Assembly (NCBI GenBank): GCA_003565775.1
Contig: PXAT01000077.1
Coordinates: 1-34,177, forward strand
Direction: 5' to 3'
DNA length: 34,177 bases
From: Ectothiorhodospiraceae bacterium
Lineage (GTDB): Bacteria; Pseudomonadota; Gammaproteobacteria; Nitrococcales; Aquisalimonadaceae
Shown: piece by piece, positions 7,944-14,759 of the stretch
How the letters are laid out: each line of letters opens with the position of its first letter
How positions within the stretch are numbered: the first letter of the stretch is position 1
Notes under the pieces: generated by a model
What the model saw: the letters and a program-made list of their open reading frames with translations, nothing else
Told to the model about the DNA's origin: nothing
Databases searched by the model: none
Program-made: the position numbers and the translations under genes

Positions 7944-8729
7944 CTAGACGTTATTGGTGATGAACTGCAGCATCTGGTCCGCTGACGAGATCGCCTTGGT
8001 GTTGGTCTCGAAAGCCCTCTGGGTCTCGATCATGTTCACCAGTTCCTCGGCAATGTTGACGTTGGAGCTCTCCAGGGCGCCCTGCATGATCTGTCCGAGT
8101 CCGTTCAGGCCGGGCACGCCCACCTGCGGCGTACCGCTGGCGGCGGTTTCGGCATACAGGTTCTGGCCCAATGGCTCGAGGCCGGCAGGATTGACGAATT
8201 CGGCGAGCTGTATGTTGCCGACCTGAATCGGCGCGGCCTGACCGGCAACGGATGCGGTCACGGTGCCGTCCTTGCCGATAGTCACCTGATCGGTATTCGG
8301 CGGCACCGTGATATTGGGCTGCAGCAACTGACCACCGGAGGTCACCATCTGACCGTCGGCATCCACCTGGAACGTCCCGTCGCGGGTATAGGCGAATTCG
8401 CCGTCCGACTGCAGGATCTGGAAGAAACCGCGGCCCTCGATGGCCATGTCCAGCGCATTCTCGGTCTGCACGATATTGCCCTGGGCATGCTGCTTTTCAG
8501 TGGCCACGACGCGCACCCCGGTGCCGAGATTCAGGCCGGTTGGCAACAAGGTGTCCTGGGTCGCCTGGCCACCGGCCTGGCGCACGTTCTGATAGATCAG
8601 GTCCTGGAACACCGCGCGGTCTTTCTTGAAACCGGTGGTGTTGACGTTGGCCAGGTTGTTCGACACCACCTGCATCCGGGTCTGTTGCGCGTCGAGCCCG
8701 GTCTTGGCCACCCATAGTGCTGGATTCAT
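7944..8729 (-). CDS. flgG: Flagellar distal rod protein FlgG
   Basis: FlgG forms the distal rod that crosses the outer part of the periplasm. The 261-residue protein is the usual length. The N-terminal rod/hook helix (ALWVAKTGLDAQQTRMQVVSNNLANVNTTGFKKDRAVFQDL) and the C-terminal helix (LESSNVNIAEELVNMIETQRAFETNTKAISSADQMLQFI) are both intact, as is the central region (GRGFFQILQSDGEFAYTRDGTF). The start ATG at 8727-8729 precedes these motifs by one residue. It is downstream of flgF, with a small GC hairpin in the 51-nt gap. Confidence 0.97.
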   Translation of the reverse strand: MNPALWVAKTGLDAQQTRMQVVSNNLANVNTTGFKKDRAVFQDLIYQNVRQAGGQATQDTLLPTGLNLGTGVRVVATEKQHAQGNIVQTENALDMAIEGRGFFQILQSDGEFAYTRDGTFQVDADGQMVTSGGQLLQPNITVPPNTDQVTIGKDGTVTASVAGQAAPIQVGNIQLAEFVNPAGLEPLGQNLYAETAASGTPQVGVPGLNGLGQIMQGALESSNVNIAEELVNMIETQRAFETNTKAISSADQMLQFITNNV

Positions 8730-8750
8730 TGTTCTGTCCTCATGTGTCCG

Positions 8751-8765
8751 GCGGCCGCAGGCCGC
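8751..8765 (-). other. Small hairpin between flgF and flgG
   Basis: GCGGCC and GGCCGC close on a 3-nt loop. No T-run follows; it may modulate mRNA processing inside the operon or be without function. Confidence 0.3.
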
Positions 8766-8780
8766 GACTCGAAAGCGTGG

Positions 8781-9524
8781 TCAGCCCTGCATCCGCAGCA
8801 GACGGCTGCTGGAGGCATCGTTTTCCTCGGCGGTACTCAGCATCTTCACGTAGGTTTCGAACTGCCGGGCGTTGTCGATCAGTTGCACCAGCGCCTCGAC
8901 CGAGTTGACGTTGCTGCCTTCCAGCGTGCCGCTGGTCAGGGTGACGCCGGCATCCGGTGGCAGATCCTCACCGGTGGTCTGACGAAACAGGCCGTCCGGC
9001 CCCTTGGCCAGCAGTGCCGTATCCGGCTCCACCAGCTTGATGCGGTCGAGCACCGCCATGGCCTCCGGCGGCTGTCCCGTGGGAACGATGGAAATGGTGC
9101 CGTCGGCCCCGATCTCGATCTTGTCCGCCGGCGGAATCGCCACCGGACCGTTCTCGCCCATGACCGGCTGGCCGGCACCGTTCTCCAGCAACCCCATGGA
9201 CGAGACCCGCAGATCTCCGCGCCGGCTGTAGGCCTCGTTACCGTCCGCGCCCTGCACCGCGATCATGCCCTTGCCGCTGACCATCACATCCAGATCCCGC
9301 CCGGTATCCATCGGTGTTCCGGCCCGGAAGTCGTGCCCGATCGAGGTCTCCGAGGAATACACCCGGCTGGCAAAACCCGGGCCCTGGACCGGCTGCGAAA
9401 TCAGCTGATCCAGGTCCTGCCGGAAGCCCGGCGTGTTGACGTTGGCCAGGTTATGACTCGTGTGCTGCTGCGCCTGCAGACTGTGCTTGGCGCCGGTCAT
9501 GGCCAGATAGACAAAACGGTCCAT
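8781..9524 (-). CDS. flgF: Flagellar proximal rod protein FlgF
   Basis: FlgF is one of the proximal rod subunits. The 247-residue product starts MDRFVYLAMTGAKHSLQAQQHTSHNLANVNTPGFRQDLDQL, the shape of this family, and ends with the conserved helix (TLEGSNVNSVEALVQLIDNARQFETYVKMLSTAEEND). Between lies the FlgE/F/G-like D1 part (GKGMIAVQGADGNEAYSRRGDL). Length is normal. It starts 5 nt after the flgE stop codon, so the two are probably coupled. Confidence 0.96.
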   Translation of the reverse strand: MDRFVYLAMTGAKHSLQAQQHTSHNLANVNTPGFRQDLDQLISQPVQGPGFASRVYSSETSIGHDFRAGTPMDTGRDLDVMVSGKGMIAVQGADGNEAYSRRGDLRVSSMGLLENGAGQPVMGENGPVAIPPADKIEIGADGTISIVPTGQPPEAMAVLDRIKLVEPDTALLAKGPDGLFRQTTGEDLPPDAGVTLTSGTLEGSNVNSVEALVQLIDNARQFETYVKMLSTAEENDASSSRLLRMQG

Positions 9525-9529
9525 GGCGA

Positions 9530-10756
9530 TTACCTGATGTTGAGGATTTCCTGGGTGACCTGATCCTGAGTCGAGATCATCTTGGCATTGGCCTGGAAAT
9601 TCCGTTGCGCGGTGATCATGTTCACCAGCTGCTCGGTGATATCCACGTTCGACTGCTCCAGCGCACCCGCCTGCAGGCCGCCCAGGCCGGACTGCCCCGG
9701 CGCAGCGACAATCGGCGCACCGGACTCGAAGCTCTCGGCCCAGCTGGTATCACCCAGCTGCGACAGCCGTTCCGGGTTGGGGAAGCGGGCCAGAGCCACC
9801 TGACCGAGGACGCGCGACTGGCCGTTGGTGAAGCGACCGAAGATGTTGCCGTCGTCGCCGACGTCCAGACCAGCGAACTGGCCGGCGGTGAAGCCGTCCT
9901 GGCGCAGCTCGGCGACGCTGAACGGCGTGCCGAACTGGGTCAGGCGAGCGAAGTCGATGTCGATTTCAAGATCATCACCATCGCCGGTGCCGAAGCTGCC
10001 GCTGAACACCGAACCGCCATCGCCATCAGGGCCCAGCCCCTCGAATCGACCATTCGAGCTGAAGTTAACCAGCGCGGGCCCTTCGGTCTCGTCACCGATT
10101 TCCGTGTAAACCTCCCATTGGCGCTCCGTGTCGGTCTTGCGGAAATACAACGTTGCCGACTGCGGGTTACCCAGCGAGTCAAACACCGTGGTCGAGGTGG
10201 ACTCGTTGAAGGTGCTGGGGTCGCTCGCATCGAAGTCGAGGGCGTCATCATCGAACGGCGTGCTGTTGCTGTTCAGGTTGGCGATCACCTGCAACTCACT
10301 GGTAGCCCTCGGATCCACGTCACCGGTATCCACGGTCAGCGGCCCGAGCGCACCGGTCAGTTCGCCGGCATCGTTGGCCTGATAGCCGGTCAGGCGCTTG
10401 CCCTCGGCATTGATGATCTGGCCGTTGCGATCCACTTCGAAGGCTCCGGCCCGGCTGTAGGCGATGTTGCCGCCATCATCCAGACGGAAAAAGCCGGTGC
10501 CGTTGACCGCCAGATCCAGACTGTTGTCGGTGAATTCGAACTGGCCCTGGCTGAACTGCTGGCGGACATTGCTGAGCTTCGCGCCCTGCCCCACCGCGTT
10601 CTGCGAGATGCCGAGCTGGCTGGAGGCAAAGACATCGGCGAACTCGGCGCGCGAGCCCTTGAAACCGACCGTGCCCGAGTTGGCGATGTTGTTGCTGGTG
10701 ACGTTCAGGTCCGACGATGCCGCGTTCAGTCCGGACAGGGAAATATTGAAACTCAT
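9530..10756 (-). CDS. flgE: Flagellar hook protein FlgE
   Basis: FlgE polymerises into the flexible hook. The 408-residue protein has the N-terminal motif MSFNISLSGLNAASSDLNVTSNNIANSGTVGFKGSRAEFADV, the hook signature around NSLDLAVNGTGFFRLDDGGNIAYSRAG, a central variable acidic domain (about 150-290, many Asp and Gly), and the C-terminal helix (ALEQSNVDITEQLVNMITAQRNFQANAKMIS). Length is close to the enteric protein. It lies 11 nt after flgD, the cap that scaffolds its assembly. Confidence 0.97.
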   Translation of the reverse strand: MSFNISLSGLNAASSDLNVTSNNIANSGTVGFKGSRAEFADVFASSQLGISQNAVGQGAKLSNVRQQFSQGQFEFTDNSLDLAVNGTGFFRLDDGGNIAYSRAGAFEVDRNGQIINAEGKRLTGYQANDAGELTGALGPLTVDTGDVDPRATSELQVIANLNSNSTPFDDDALDFDASDPSTFNESTSTTVFDSLGNPQSATLYFRKTDTERQWEVYTEIGDETEGPALVNFSSNGRFEGLGPDGDGGSVFSGSFGTGDGDDLEIDIDFARLTQFGTPFSVAELRQDGFTAGQFAGLDVGDDGNIFGRFTNGQSRVLGQVALARFPNPERLSQLGDTSWAESFESGAPIVAAPGQSGLGGLQAGALEQSNVDITEQLVNMITAQRNFQANAKMISTQDQVTQEILNIR

Positions 10757-10767
10757 GATCTGACTCC

Positions 10768-11445
10768 TTACTGAATATGCCGGACCGCAGATAGACTGCG
10801 ATCACCGAGCCCAAGCAAACTGAGGGTCGGGCTTTCGCCGTTCCTGCCCAGAGAAACGCTGCCGACGGTGGCACTGGCGAGAACGTCCAGGCCGGTCGAT
10901 CTGCCATCATTCACCGACTCGGCGCTCACCTTGTAACGCCCCGGCGGTGCCTGTTGACCATTGCGATCCAGCCCGTCCCAGGCGAACTCCGCCTGGCCAC
11001 TGCTCTGCTGACCCAGCGGCAGTTCCGCCACCAGCTCGCCAGCCTCGTTCTGGATCTTGACGTTGACCTCGGCGGCACCGCTGTCCAGCTTCACCGCACC
11101 CATCAACGGTTGCCCCTCGCCGAGATAGCCATGCCCGCTTTCCACCAGCACGTTGCGGCCGACCAGACCGGCGGCACGCAGCCCCTGGTCTGTGGCCATG
11201 CTGCCGGCAAACTTCTCGAAGGATTTCTGCAGATCACCGATCCCGCTGGCCGTGGTCAGATGCGCCAGCTGACCGAGAAACTCGCCACTTTCCATCGGCT
11301 CGAACGGATCCTGGTTCTGGAACTGGGCGATCATCAGCTTGAGAAAAGCATCGCCGCCGAGCTGGTCCATGCTCTGGCCCACGGCATCCTCGGGCTGTTT
11401 GCGGTCGGCGGTACGTACCGTGCTGTTGTTGATGGCATCGAGCAT
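10768..11445 (-). CDS. flgD: Flagellar hook capping protein FlgD
   Basis: FlgD sits at the tip of the growing hook and is needed to place FlgE subunits. The 225-residue sequence has the N-terminal FlgD signature (GGDAFLKLMIAQFQNQDPFEPMESGEFLGQLAHLTTASGI, about 30-70), then a FlgD Tudor-like and FnIII/Ig-like part (about 90-200, with AEFAWDGLDRNGQQAPPGRYKV). It has no signal peptide, as expected for a type III export substrate. The ATG at 11443-11445 begins 11 nt after flgC. Confidence 0.95.
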   Translation of the reverse strand: MLDAINNSTVRTADRKQPEDAVGQSMDQLGGDAFLKLMIAQFQNQDPFEPMESGEFLGQLAHLTTASGIGDLQKSFEKFAGSMATDQGLRAAGLVGRNVLVESGHGYLGEGQPLMGAVKLDSGAAEVNVKIQNEAGELVAELPLGQQSSGQAEFAWDGLDRNGQQAPPGRYKVSAESVNDGRSTGLDVLASATVGSVSLGRNGESPTLSLLGLGDRSLSAVRHIQ

Positions 11446-11456
11446 TCGGGCGACTC

Positions 11457-11879
11457 CTATTGCTGTCCAAGCCGCAGGGTCTGCAGCAGCAGATCCCGGG
11501 ACGTGCTCATGACTTCCACGTTGTTCTGGTAGGAGCGCGACGCCGACATCATGTTGACCATCTCCTCCACCGTGTTGACGTTGGAGCGGTACACGTAACC
11601 GTCGGCATCCGCTTCCGGGTGATCCGGCATGTGCAGCGCCTGGGGCGTGGCCTGACTTTCGACGATGCCGCGCATCTGCACGCCACCGTGGCCGCCGCCC
11701 TGGCCGGCCGCGGCCTGTTGCAGTGCCGCGGCGAACACGGGGTTGCGCGCGCGGTAGGCCTCTTCCGGCGAACCGGCCACTGTTTCGGCATTGGCCAGGT
11801 TGCTGGCGGTCATGTTCAGCCGCAGCGACTGCGCGTTCATGGCCGAACCGGCGGTATCAAACACCTTGAACATGGACAT
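11457..11879 (-). CDS. flgC: Flagellar proximal rod protein FlgC
   Basis: FlgC is a proximal rod subunit. The ATG at 11877-11879 is chosen over an upstream in-frame start at 11927 because the family begins M-S-(M)-F with the rod helix (FDTAGSAMNAQSLRLNMTASNLANAET), because GGAGAG lies just upstream, and because it starts 4 nt after the flgB stop. The product is 140 residues, the family norm. The C-terminal helix (NVNTVEEMVNMMSASRSYQNNVEVMSTSRDLLLQTLRL) is intact; a glycine- and histidine-rich loop (AAAGQGGGHGG) lies near 70-80. Confidence 0.96.
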   Translation of the reverse strand: MSMFKVFDTAGSAMNAQSLRLNMTASNLANAETVAGSPEEAYRARNPVFAAALQQAAAGQGGGHGGVQMRGIVESQATPQALHMPDHPEADADGYVYRSNVNTVEEMVNMMSASRSYQNNVEVMSTSRDLLLQTLRLGQQ

Positions 11880-11883
11880 GGGC

Positions 11884-12294
11884 TTACTCTCCGCGAATGG
11901 CGCCGATGAGACCGGTGATCCGGTCACCGAGAAAATTGAGACTGGCCTGGTAGTTCACCGCGTTCTCGGCGAACTTGGCCTGCTCGACCTGGGTCTCCAC
12001 GGTGTTGCCGTCCAGCGCCGGGTTGAATGGCACGCGATACTGCATGTTCATCGATGAACCACCGGCGGCTCCGCCGACCGGCAGGTGCGCGGCATTGGTC
12101 CGTTGCAGCGCCAGCGAACCGCCACTGCCGCCACCGGACGCCTGGGCCAGCGCCGCCTTGAAATCGAAATCGCGTGCCTTGTAGTTCGGGGTGTCGGCAT
12201 TTGCCAGGTTCTGGGACAGCACCTGATGCCGCTCGGAGCGCAACTTGAGTGCTGCCGCCGAAACGCCGAATGCCTTGTCGATGGAAAGAGTCAT
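11884..12294 (-). CDS. flgB: Flagellar proximal rod protein FlgB
   Basis: FlgB is a proximal rod subunit and the first gene of the flg operon. The 136-residue protein has the motif LRSERHQVLSQNLANADTPNYKARDFDF near the N-terminus and a C-terminal helix (VETQVEQAKFAENAVNYQASLNFLGDRI). A sigma-54 type promoter lies 46 nt upstream of the ATG (12340-12355). All genes from here to flgL (1812) are codirectional with short gaps, so one long transcript is likely. Confidence 0.96.
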   Translation of the reverse strand: MTLSIDKAFGVSAAALKLRSERHQVLSQNLANADTPNYKARDFDFKAALAQASGGGSGGSLALQRTNAAHLPVGGAAGGSSMNMQYRVPFNPALDGNTVETQVEQAKFAENAVNYQASLNFLGDRITGLIGAIRGE

Positions 12295-12339
12295 GTTGCG
12301 CTCCGCCGATCCAGTCCCGATTGACTGTGGCGAAAGCTT

Positions 12340-12355
12340 TGCGAAGAGCGTGCCA
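12340..12355 (-). promoter_or_regulatory. Sigma-54 (RpoN) promoter of flgB operon
   Basis: Read on the minus strand the sequence is TGGCACGCTCTTCGCA, one mismatch from the sigma-54 consensus TGGCACG-N4-TTGCW, with the invariant GG and GC spaced 10 nt. The distance to the flgB ATG leaves a leader of about 33 nt. Sigma-54 control of flgB is the known arrangement in Vibrio and Pseudomonas, where an activator of the FlrC/FleR type is needed; that activator is not in this window. Confidence 0.8.
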
Positions 12356-12396
12356 GAACGCGAAACCCGGCAGGAGACAGGATCTTTTTCTTTTCT

Positions 12397-12417
12397 GATT
12401 CATTGCGTTAACGAATC
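12397..12417. promoter_or_regulatory. Possible activator site upstream of flgB
   Basis: GATTC (12397-12401) and GAATC (12413-12417) form a short dyad in an AT-rich stretch about 70-85 bp upstream of the predicted flgB start site, where a sigma-54 activator usually binds. It lies directly next to the -35 of the plus-strand sigma-28 promoter. The assignment is inference from position and symmetry only. Confidence 0.22.
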
Positions 12418-12419
12418 GC

Positions 12420-12446
12420 TAAAGTGCTGATCCTGACTGCCGATAA
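12420..12446 (+). promoter_or_regulatory. Perfect sigma-28 (FliA) promoter, antisense to cheR
   Basis: TAAA (12420-12423), 15 nt, GCCGATAA (12439-12446) matches the sigma-28 consensus TAAA-N15-GCCGATAA without mismatch. It is on the plus strand, between minus-strand flgB and minus-strand cheR, so no annotated gene lies in its direction. Transcription would start near 12453 and run antisense into the 3' end of cheR at 12524. It is a better match than the sigma-28-like sites at cheV and flgM. Confidence 0.65.
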
Positions 12447-12465
12447 CCCGACCAAGCGCAACTCA

Positions 12466-12504
12466 TGCCGGAAAACCGGCAACCCCGGCGGCAAGCGCTT
12501 GCCG
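12466..12504. terminator. Two hairpins between cheR and flgB promoter
   Basis: TGCCGG-AAAA-CCGGCA (12466-12481) and the perfect palindrome CGGCAAGCGCTTGCCG (12489-12504) follow each other. They lie 20-58 nt past the cheR stop and could end or stabilise the cheVR transcript; on the plus strand they would fold at the 5' end of the transcript from 12420. Neither strand has a clear T-run. Confidence 0.4.
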
Positions 12505-12523
12505 GAATGACGCCGCGTCGTCC

Positions 12524-13357
12524 TCAGACGGTCGACTGCTGCCGGCGTCGATACATGACACCGCTGTCGCCACGCACCATTTCCAGATCATCCATGTGCC
12601 GGCTGAGGGATTCGGAGGCACCGACGATCAGGTAACCCCCGGGATTCAGTTGCCGACACATGCGGCGAAGAATGTCTTCCCGCGTCCTGGGCGAGAAGTA
12701 GATCAGGACATTACGGCAGAAGATCATGTCGAAGCGTCCCAGCGTGCCGAAAGGCTCCAGCAGGTTCTGTACCTGAGGCCGCACCCGCGCGCGAATCTCG
12801 GGCTTGACCTGCCAGCCGTCGCCCTGCCGCTGAAAAAACCGTTGCAGGCGATCCGGCGACAACCCCCGCCGGATCGCCGACTCGGGATAGACCGCATGAC
12901 GAGTCATCTCGACCATGGACGGCGCCAGGTCGGTGGCGATGATCTCCGCCTCCAGACTCAGGCCGCGCGTTCGCGACTCGTGCAGGGCCATGCTGATGGA
13001 ATAGGGTTCCTGACCCGAAGAACAGGCCGCCGACCAGATACGGATGCGCCGGCCAACGGTATCGGCGAGTGCGGGAAAGACGTGCTTCTGCAGGTTCTCG
13101 AACGGATAGACGTCACGAAACCAGCTGGTTTCGTTGGTGGTCATCGCCTCGATGACGCGCCCCCGCAGCACCCGTTCGGACGGCCGCTGCAGCCGCTGCA
13201 CCAGCATGCCGAGATCGGTCACCTCTTCAGCGGCCATCAACGGCCCCAGACGACTGGTCACCAGATACTGTTTGTTGTCGCCCAGCAGAATGCCGCAGGA
13301 ATCCTCCAGCAAGCGGCGAAAGGCCTGGAAATGCTCGGGCGCGATGGTCTTGTTCAA
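12524..13357 (-). CDS. cheR: Chemotaxis protein methyltransferase CheR
   Basis: CheR adds methyl groups from S-adenosylmethionine to glutamates of chemoreceptors. The 277-residue product has an N-terminal helical domain (FQAFRRLLEDSCGILLGDNKQYLV), the receptor-methylation signature EAMTTNETSWFRD, the SAM-binding loop IWSAACSSGQEPYS (about 107-120) and NVLIYFSPRTREDIL. I prefer the TTG at 13355-13357, since the family motif begins 8 residues later, as in Pseudomonas CheR. An in-frame ATG at 13438 overlaps the cheV stop as ATGA and would add 27 Arg/Pro-rich residues; this cannot be excluded. A perfect sigma-28 promoter points antisense into its 3' end. Confidence 0.93.
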   Translation of the reverse strand: MNKTIAPEHFQAFRRLLEDSCGILLGDNKQYLVTSRLGPLMAAEEVTDLGMLVQRLQRPSERVLRGRVIEAMTTNETSWFRDVYPFENLQKHVFPALADTVGRRIRIWSAACSSGQEPYSISMALHESRTRGLSLEAEIIATDLAPSMVEMTRHAVYPESAIRRGLSPDRLQRFFQRQGDGWQVKPEIRARVRPQVQNLLEPFGTLGRFDMIFCRNVLIYFSPRTREDILRRMCRQLNPGGYLIVGASESLSRHMDDLEMVRGDSGVMYRRRQQSTV

Positions 13358-13434
13358 GATCCGCTCTCTTTGATCATGACGCGGTCCGCGCGGCGGGCGC
13401 CGGATGGCAGCGGCATGAAACCGCACCCCGACCG

Positions 13435-14364
13435 TCATCCGGAAGCAAGGTCAAGCCGCTCCAGCACCTTCTCCGCCAGTTCGTCCGGCGCGAACTTCGC
13501 CAGAAAACCGTCGGCGCCGACACGGTCCACCATGCCCTCATTGAACACGCCGCTCAGTGATGTGTGCAGCAATACCGTCAACGATTTCAGTTTCTCCGCC
13601 TCGCGGATGCGCGCAGTCAGCGTGTAACCGTCCATGCGCGGCATCTCGATATCGGAAATCACCATCAGCAGGCTGTCAAAAACATGGCTGTCCTCGGCCT
13701 CACTCCACTCCACCAGTTTCGCCAGCGCCTCTTCGCCGTTCTGCGCCAGCAACACCTGAAACCCCATGCGGGCCAGCACGCCCTGGAGCTGACGCCGCGC
13801 GACCACCGAATCGTCCACCACCAGAATGGCCCGACCCGCCGCCCGGTCGCGAACGGACTGGTCGGCATCCTCGCCCTGGTCCATATCCAGCGCGTTGACT
13901 TCCGCCAGCACCTTTTCCACATCCAGCACCTGAACCAGACGATCATCCACCCGCGTCACGCCTGTCAGGTAGGCGCTGCCGGAGGCGCTGCTCGGCGGCG
14001 GCATGATGTCCTGCCAGTTCAGGTTGACGATACGGTCCACGGACGGCACCTGAAATGCCTGCACCGTGCGGTTGTACTCGGTGACGATGATCAGGCTCGG
14101 CTGATCCGCCGGTAACGGCATCGCGCCGGTGGCCTGCGCCAGATCCAGAATCGGAATGGTATTCCCACGAATCTTCGCAATGCCGCGTACTGCCGGATGA
14201 GCATGCGGCAGTCGGGCCAGCTTCGGCGTCGGCATCACTTCGCAGACCTTGAAGACGTTGATGCCGAAAAGCTGCTCGCCGGCCAGGCGGAACAGCAGTA
14301 GCTCGAGCCGATTCTGACCGGCCAGATTGGTGCGTTGATCGACCGTTTCGAGAATGCTGTTCAT
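13435..14364 (-). CDS. cheV: Chemotaxis coupling/response-regulator protein CheV
   Basis: CheV joins chemoreceptors to CheA through a CheW domain and carries a phospho-receiver domain used in adaptation. The 309 residues show CheW (about 20-155, ELLLFRLAGEQLFGINVFKVCEV and IRGNTIPILDLA) followed by REC (about 178-305) with acidic pair D184/D185, phospho-acceptor D238 in SDIEMPRMDGY and lysine K290. All key receiver residues are present. It overlaps the longer cheR frame by 4 nt and lies behind a sigma-28-like promoter at 14449-14475. CheV-CheR before flgB is a known arrangement in Pseudomonas and Vibrio. Confidence 0.95.
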   Translation of the reverse strand: MNSILETVDQRTNLAGQNRLELLLFRLAGEQLFGINVFKVCEVMPTPKLARLPHAHPAVRGIAKIRGNTIPILDLAQATGAMPLPADQPSLIIVTEYNRTVQAFQVPSVDRIVNLNWQDIMPPPSSASGSAYLTGVTRVDDRLVQVLDVEKVLAEVNALDMDQGEDADQSVRDRAAGRAILVVDDSVVARRQLQGVLARMGFQVLLAQNGEEALAKLVEWSEAEDSHVFDSLLMVISDIEMPRMDGYTLTARIREAEKLKSLTVLLHTSLSGVFNEGMVDRVGADGFLAKFAPDELAEKVLERLDLASG

Positions 14365-14448
14365 GGTGTCCTTCAGCCTCTGCCAGACCTGATGCTCGCG
14401 GCAACGCTACCCGCGACATGACAATCGCTGTCATTGAACTACTGAATG

Positions 14449-14475
14449 GTATCGGCAGGCCGGCCCACGACTTGA
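14449..14475 (-). promoter_or_regulatory. Sigma-28 (FliA) promoter of cheV-cheR
   Basis: On the minus strand TCAA (14472-14475), 15 nt, GCCGATAC (14449-14456): the -10 is 7 of 8 and the spacing exact. The predicted start lies about 75 nt before the cheV ATG. Late-class control of cheV by FliA fits its role in chemotaxis. Confidence 0.6.
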
Positions 14476-14526
14476 GGACGCGCACGGACATGGTGCGGAG
14501 AAACAAACGCGCCGGAAGACCGGTTC

Positions 14527-14542
14527 TGGCACCCGTCTTGCT
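14527..14542 (+). promoter_or_regulatory. Sigma-54 (RpoN) promoter of flgA
   Basis: TGGCACCCGTCTTGCT matches TGGCACG-N4-TTGCW with one mismatch and correct GG-N10-GC spacing. It is about 220 nt upstream of flgA, divergent from the sigma-28 site of cheV, 52 nt away. The long leader contains inverted repeats around 14561-14630 (GCCGGTTCC and CCGAACCGGC). Confidence 0.7.
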
Positions 14543-14759
14543 TCCCCTGCAGAAGCACTGGCCGGTTCCGGTCCCCGGCAGCGTTGCGCCGCCGGGCAGG
14601 CAGAACCACTGCCGAACCGGCACCGGGCCTTGCCGGATGAGCAAAACCGGTCTCCGGCGCAGACGCGAGAACAGGCCAGTTTTCCGTAATCAACGGCAAT
14701 CGTTGCCGGAGGGAATTGCCTTGCACAGTCAAGCAGACCGTCAGAAACAGGTCACCGGC
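14543..14759 (+). other. Long leader of flgA, no separate gene
   Basis: The intergenic stretch 14365-14759 holds the two divergent promoters listed and otherwise no gene. In this leader are imperfect GC-rich dyads (near 14561-14630) and a hairpin CGGCAA-TCG-TTGCCG (14694-14708). Directly after it, GGAGG (14708-14712) stands 8 nt before an in-frame TTG at 14721, an alternative flgA start. Confidence 0.45.

Noticed and set aside
9605-10774. 389-codon plus-strand frame antisense to flgE
   Set aside because: Shadow of flgE; composition unlike a protein and no ribosome site.
12596-13627. 343-codon plus-strand frame downstream of the antisense sigma-28 promoter
   Set aside because: It is antisense to cheR and the end of cheV, without a domain and without a ribosome site. 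The promoter more probably makes a noncoding RNA, if it is active.
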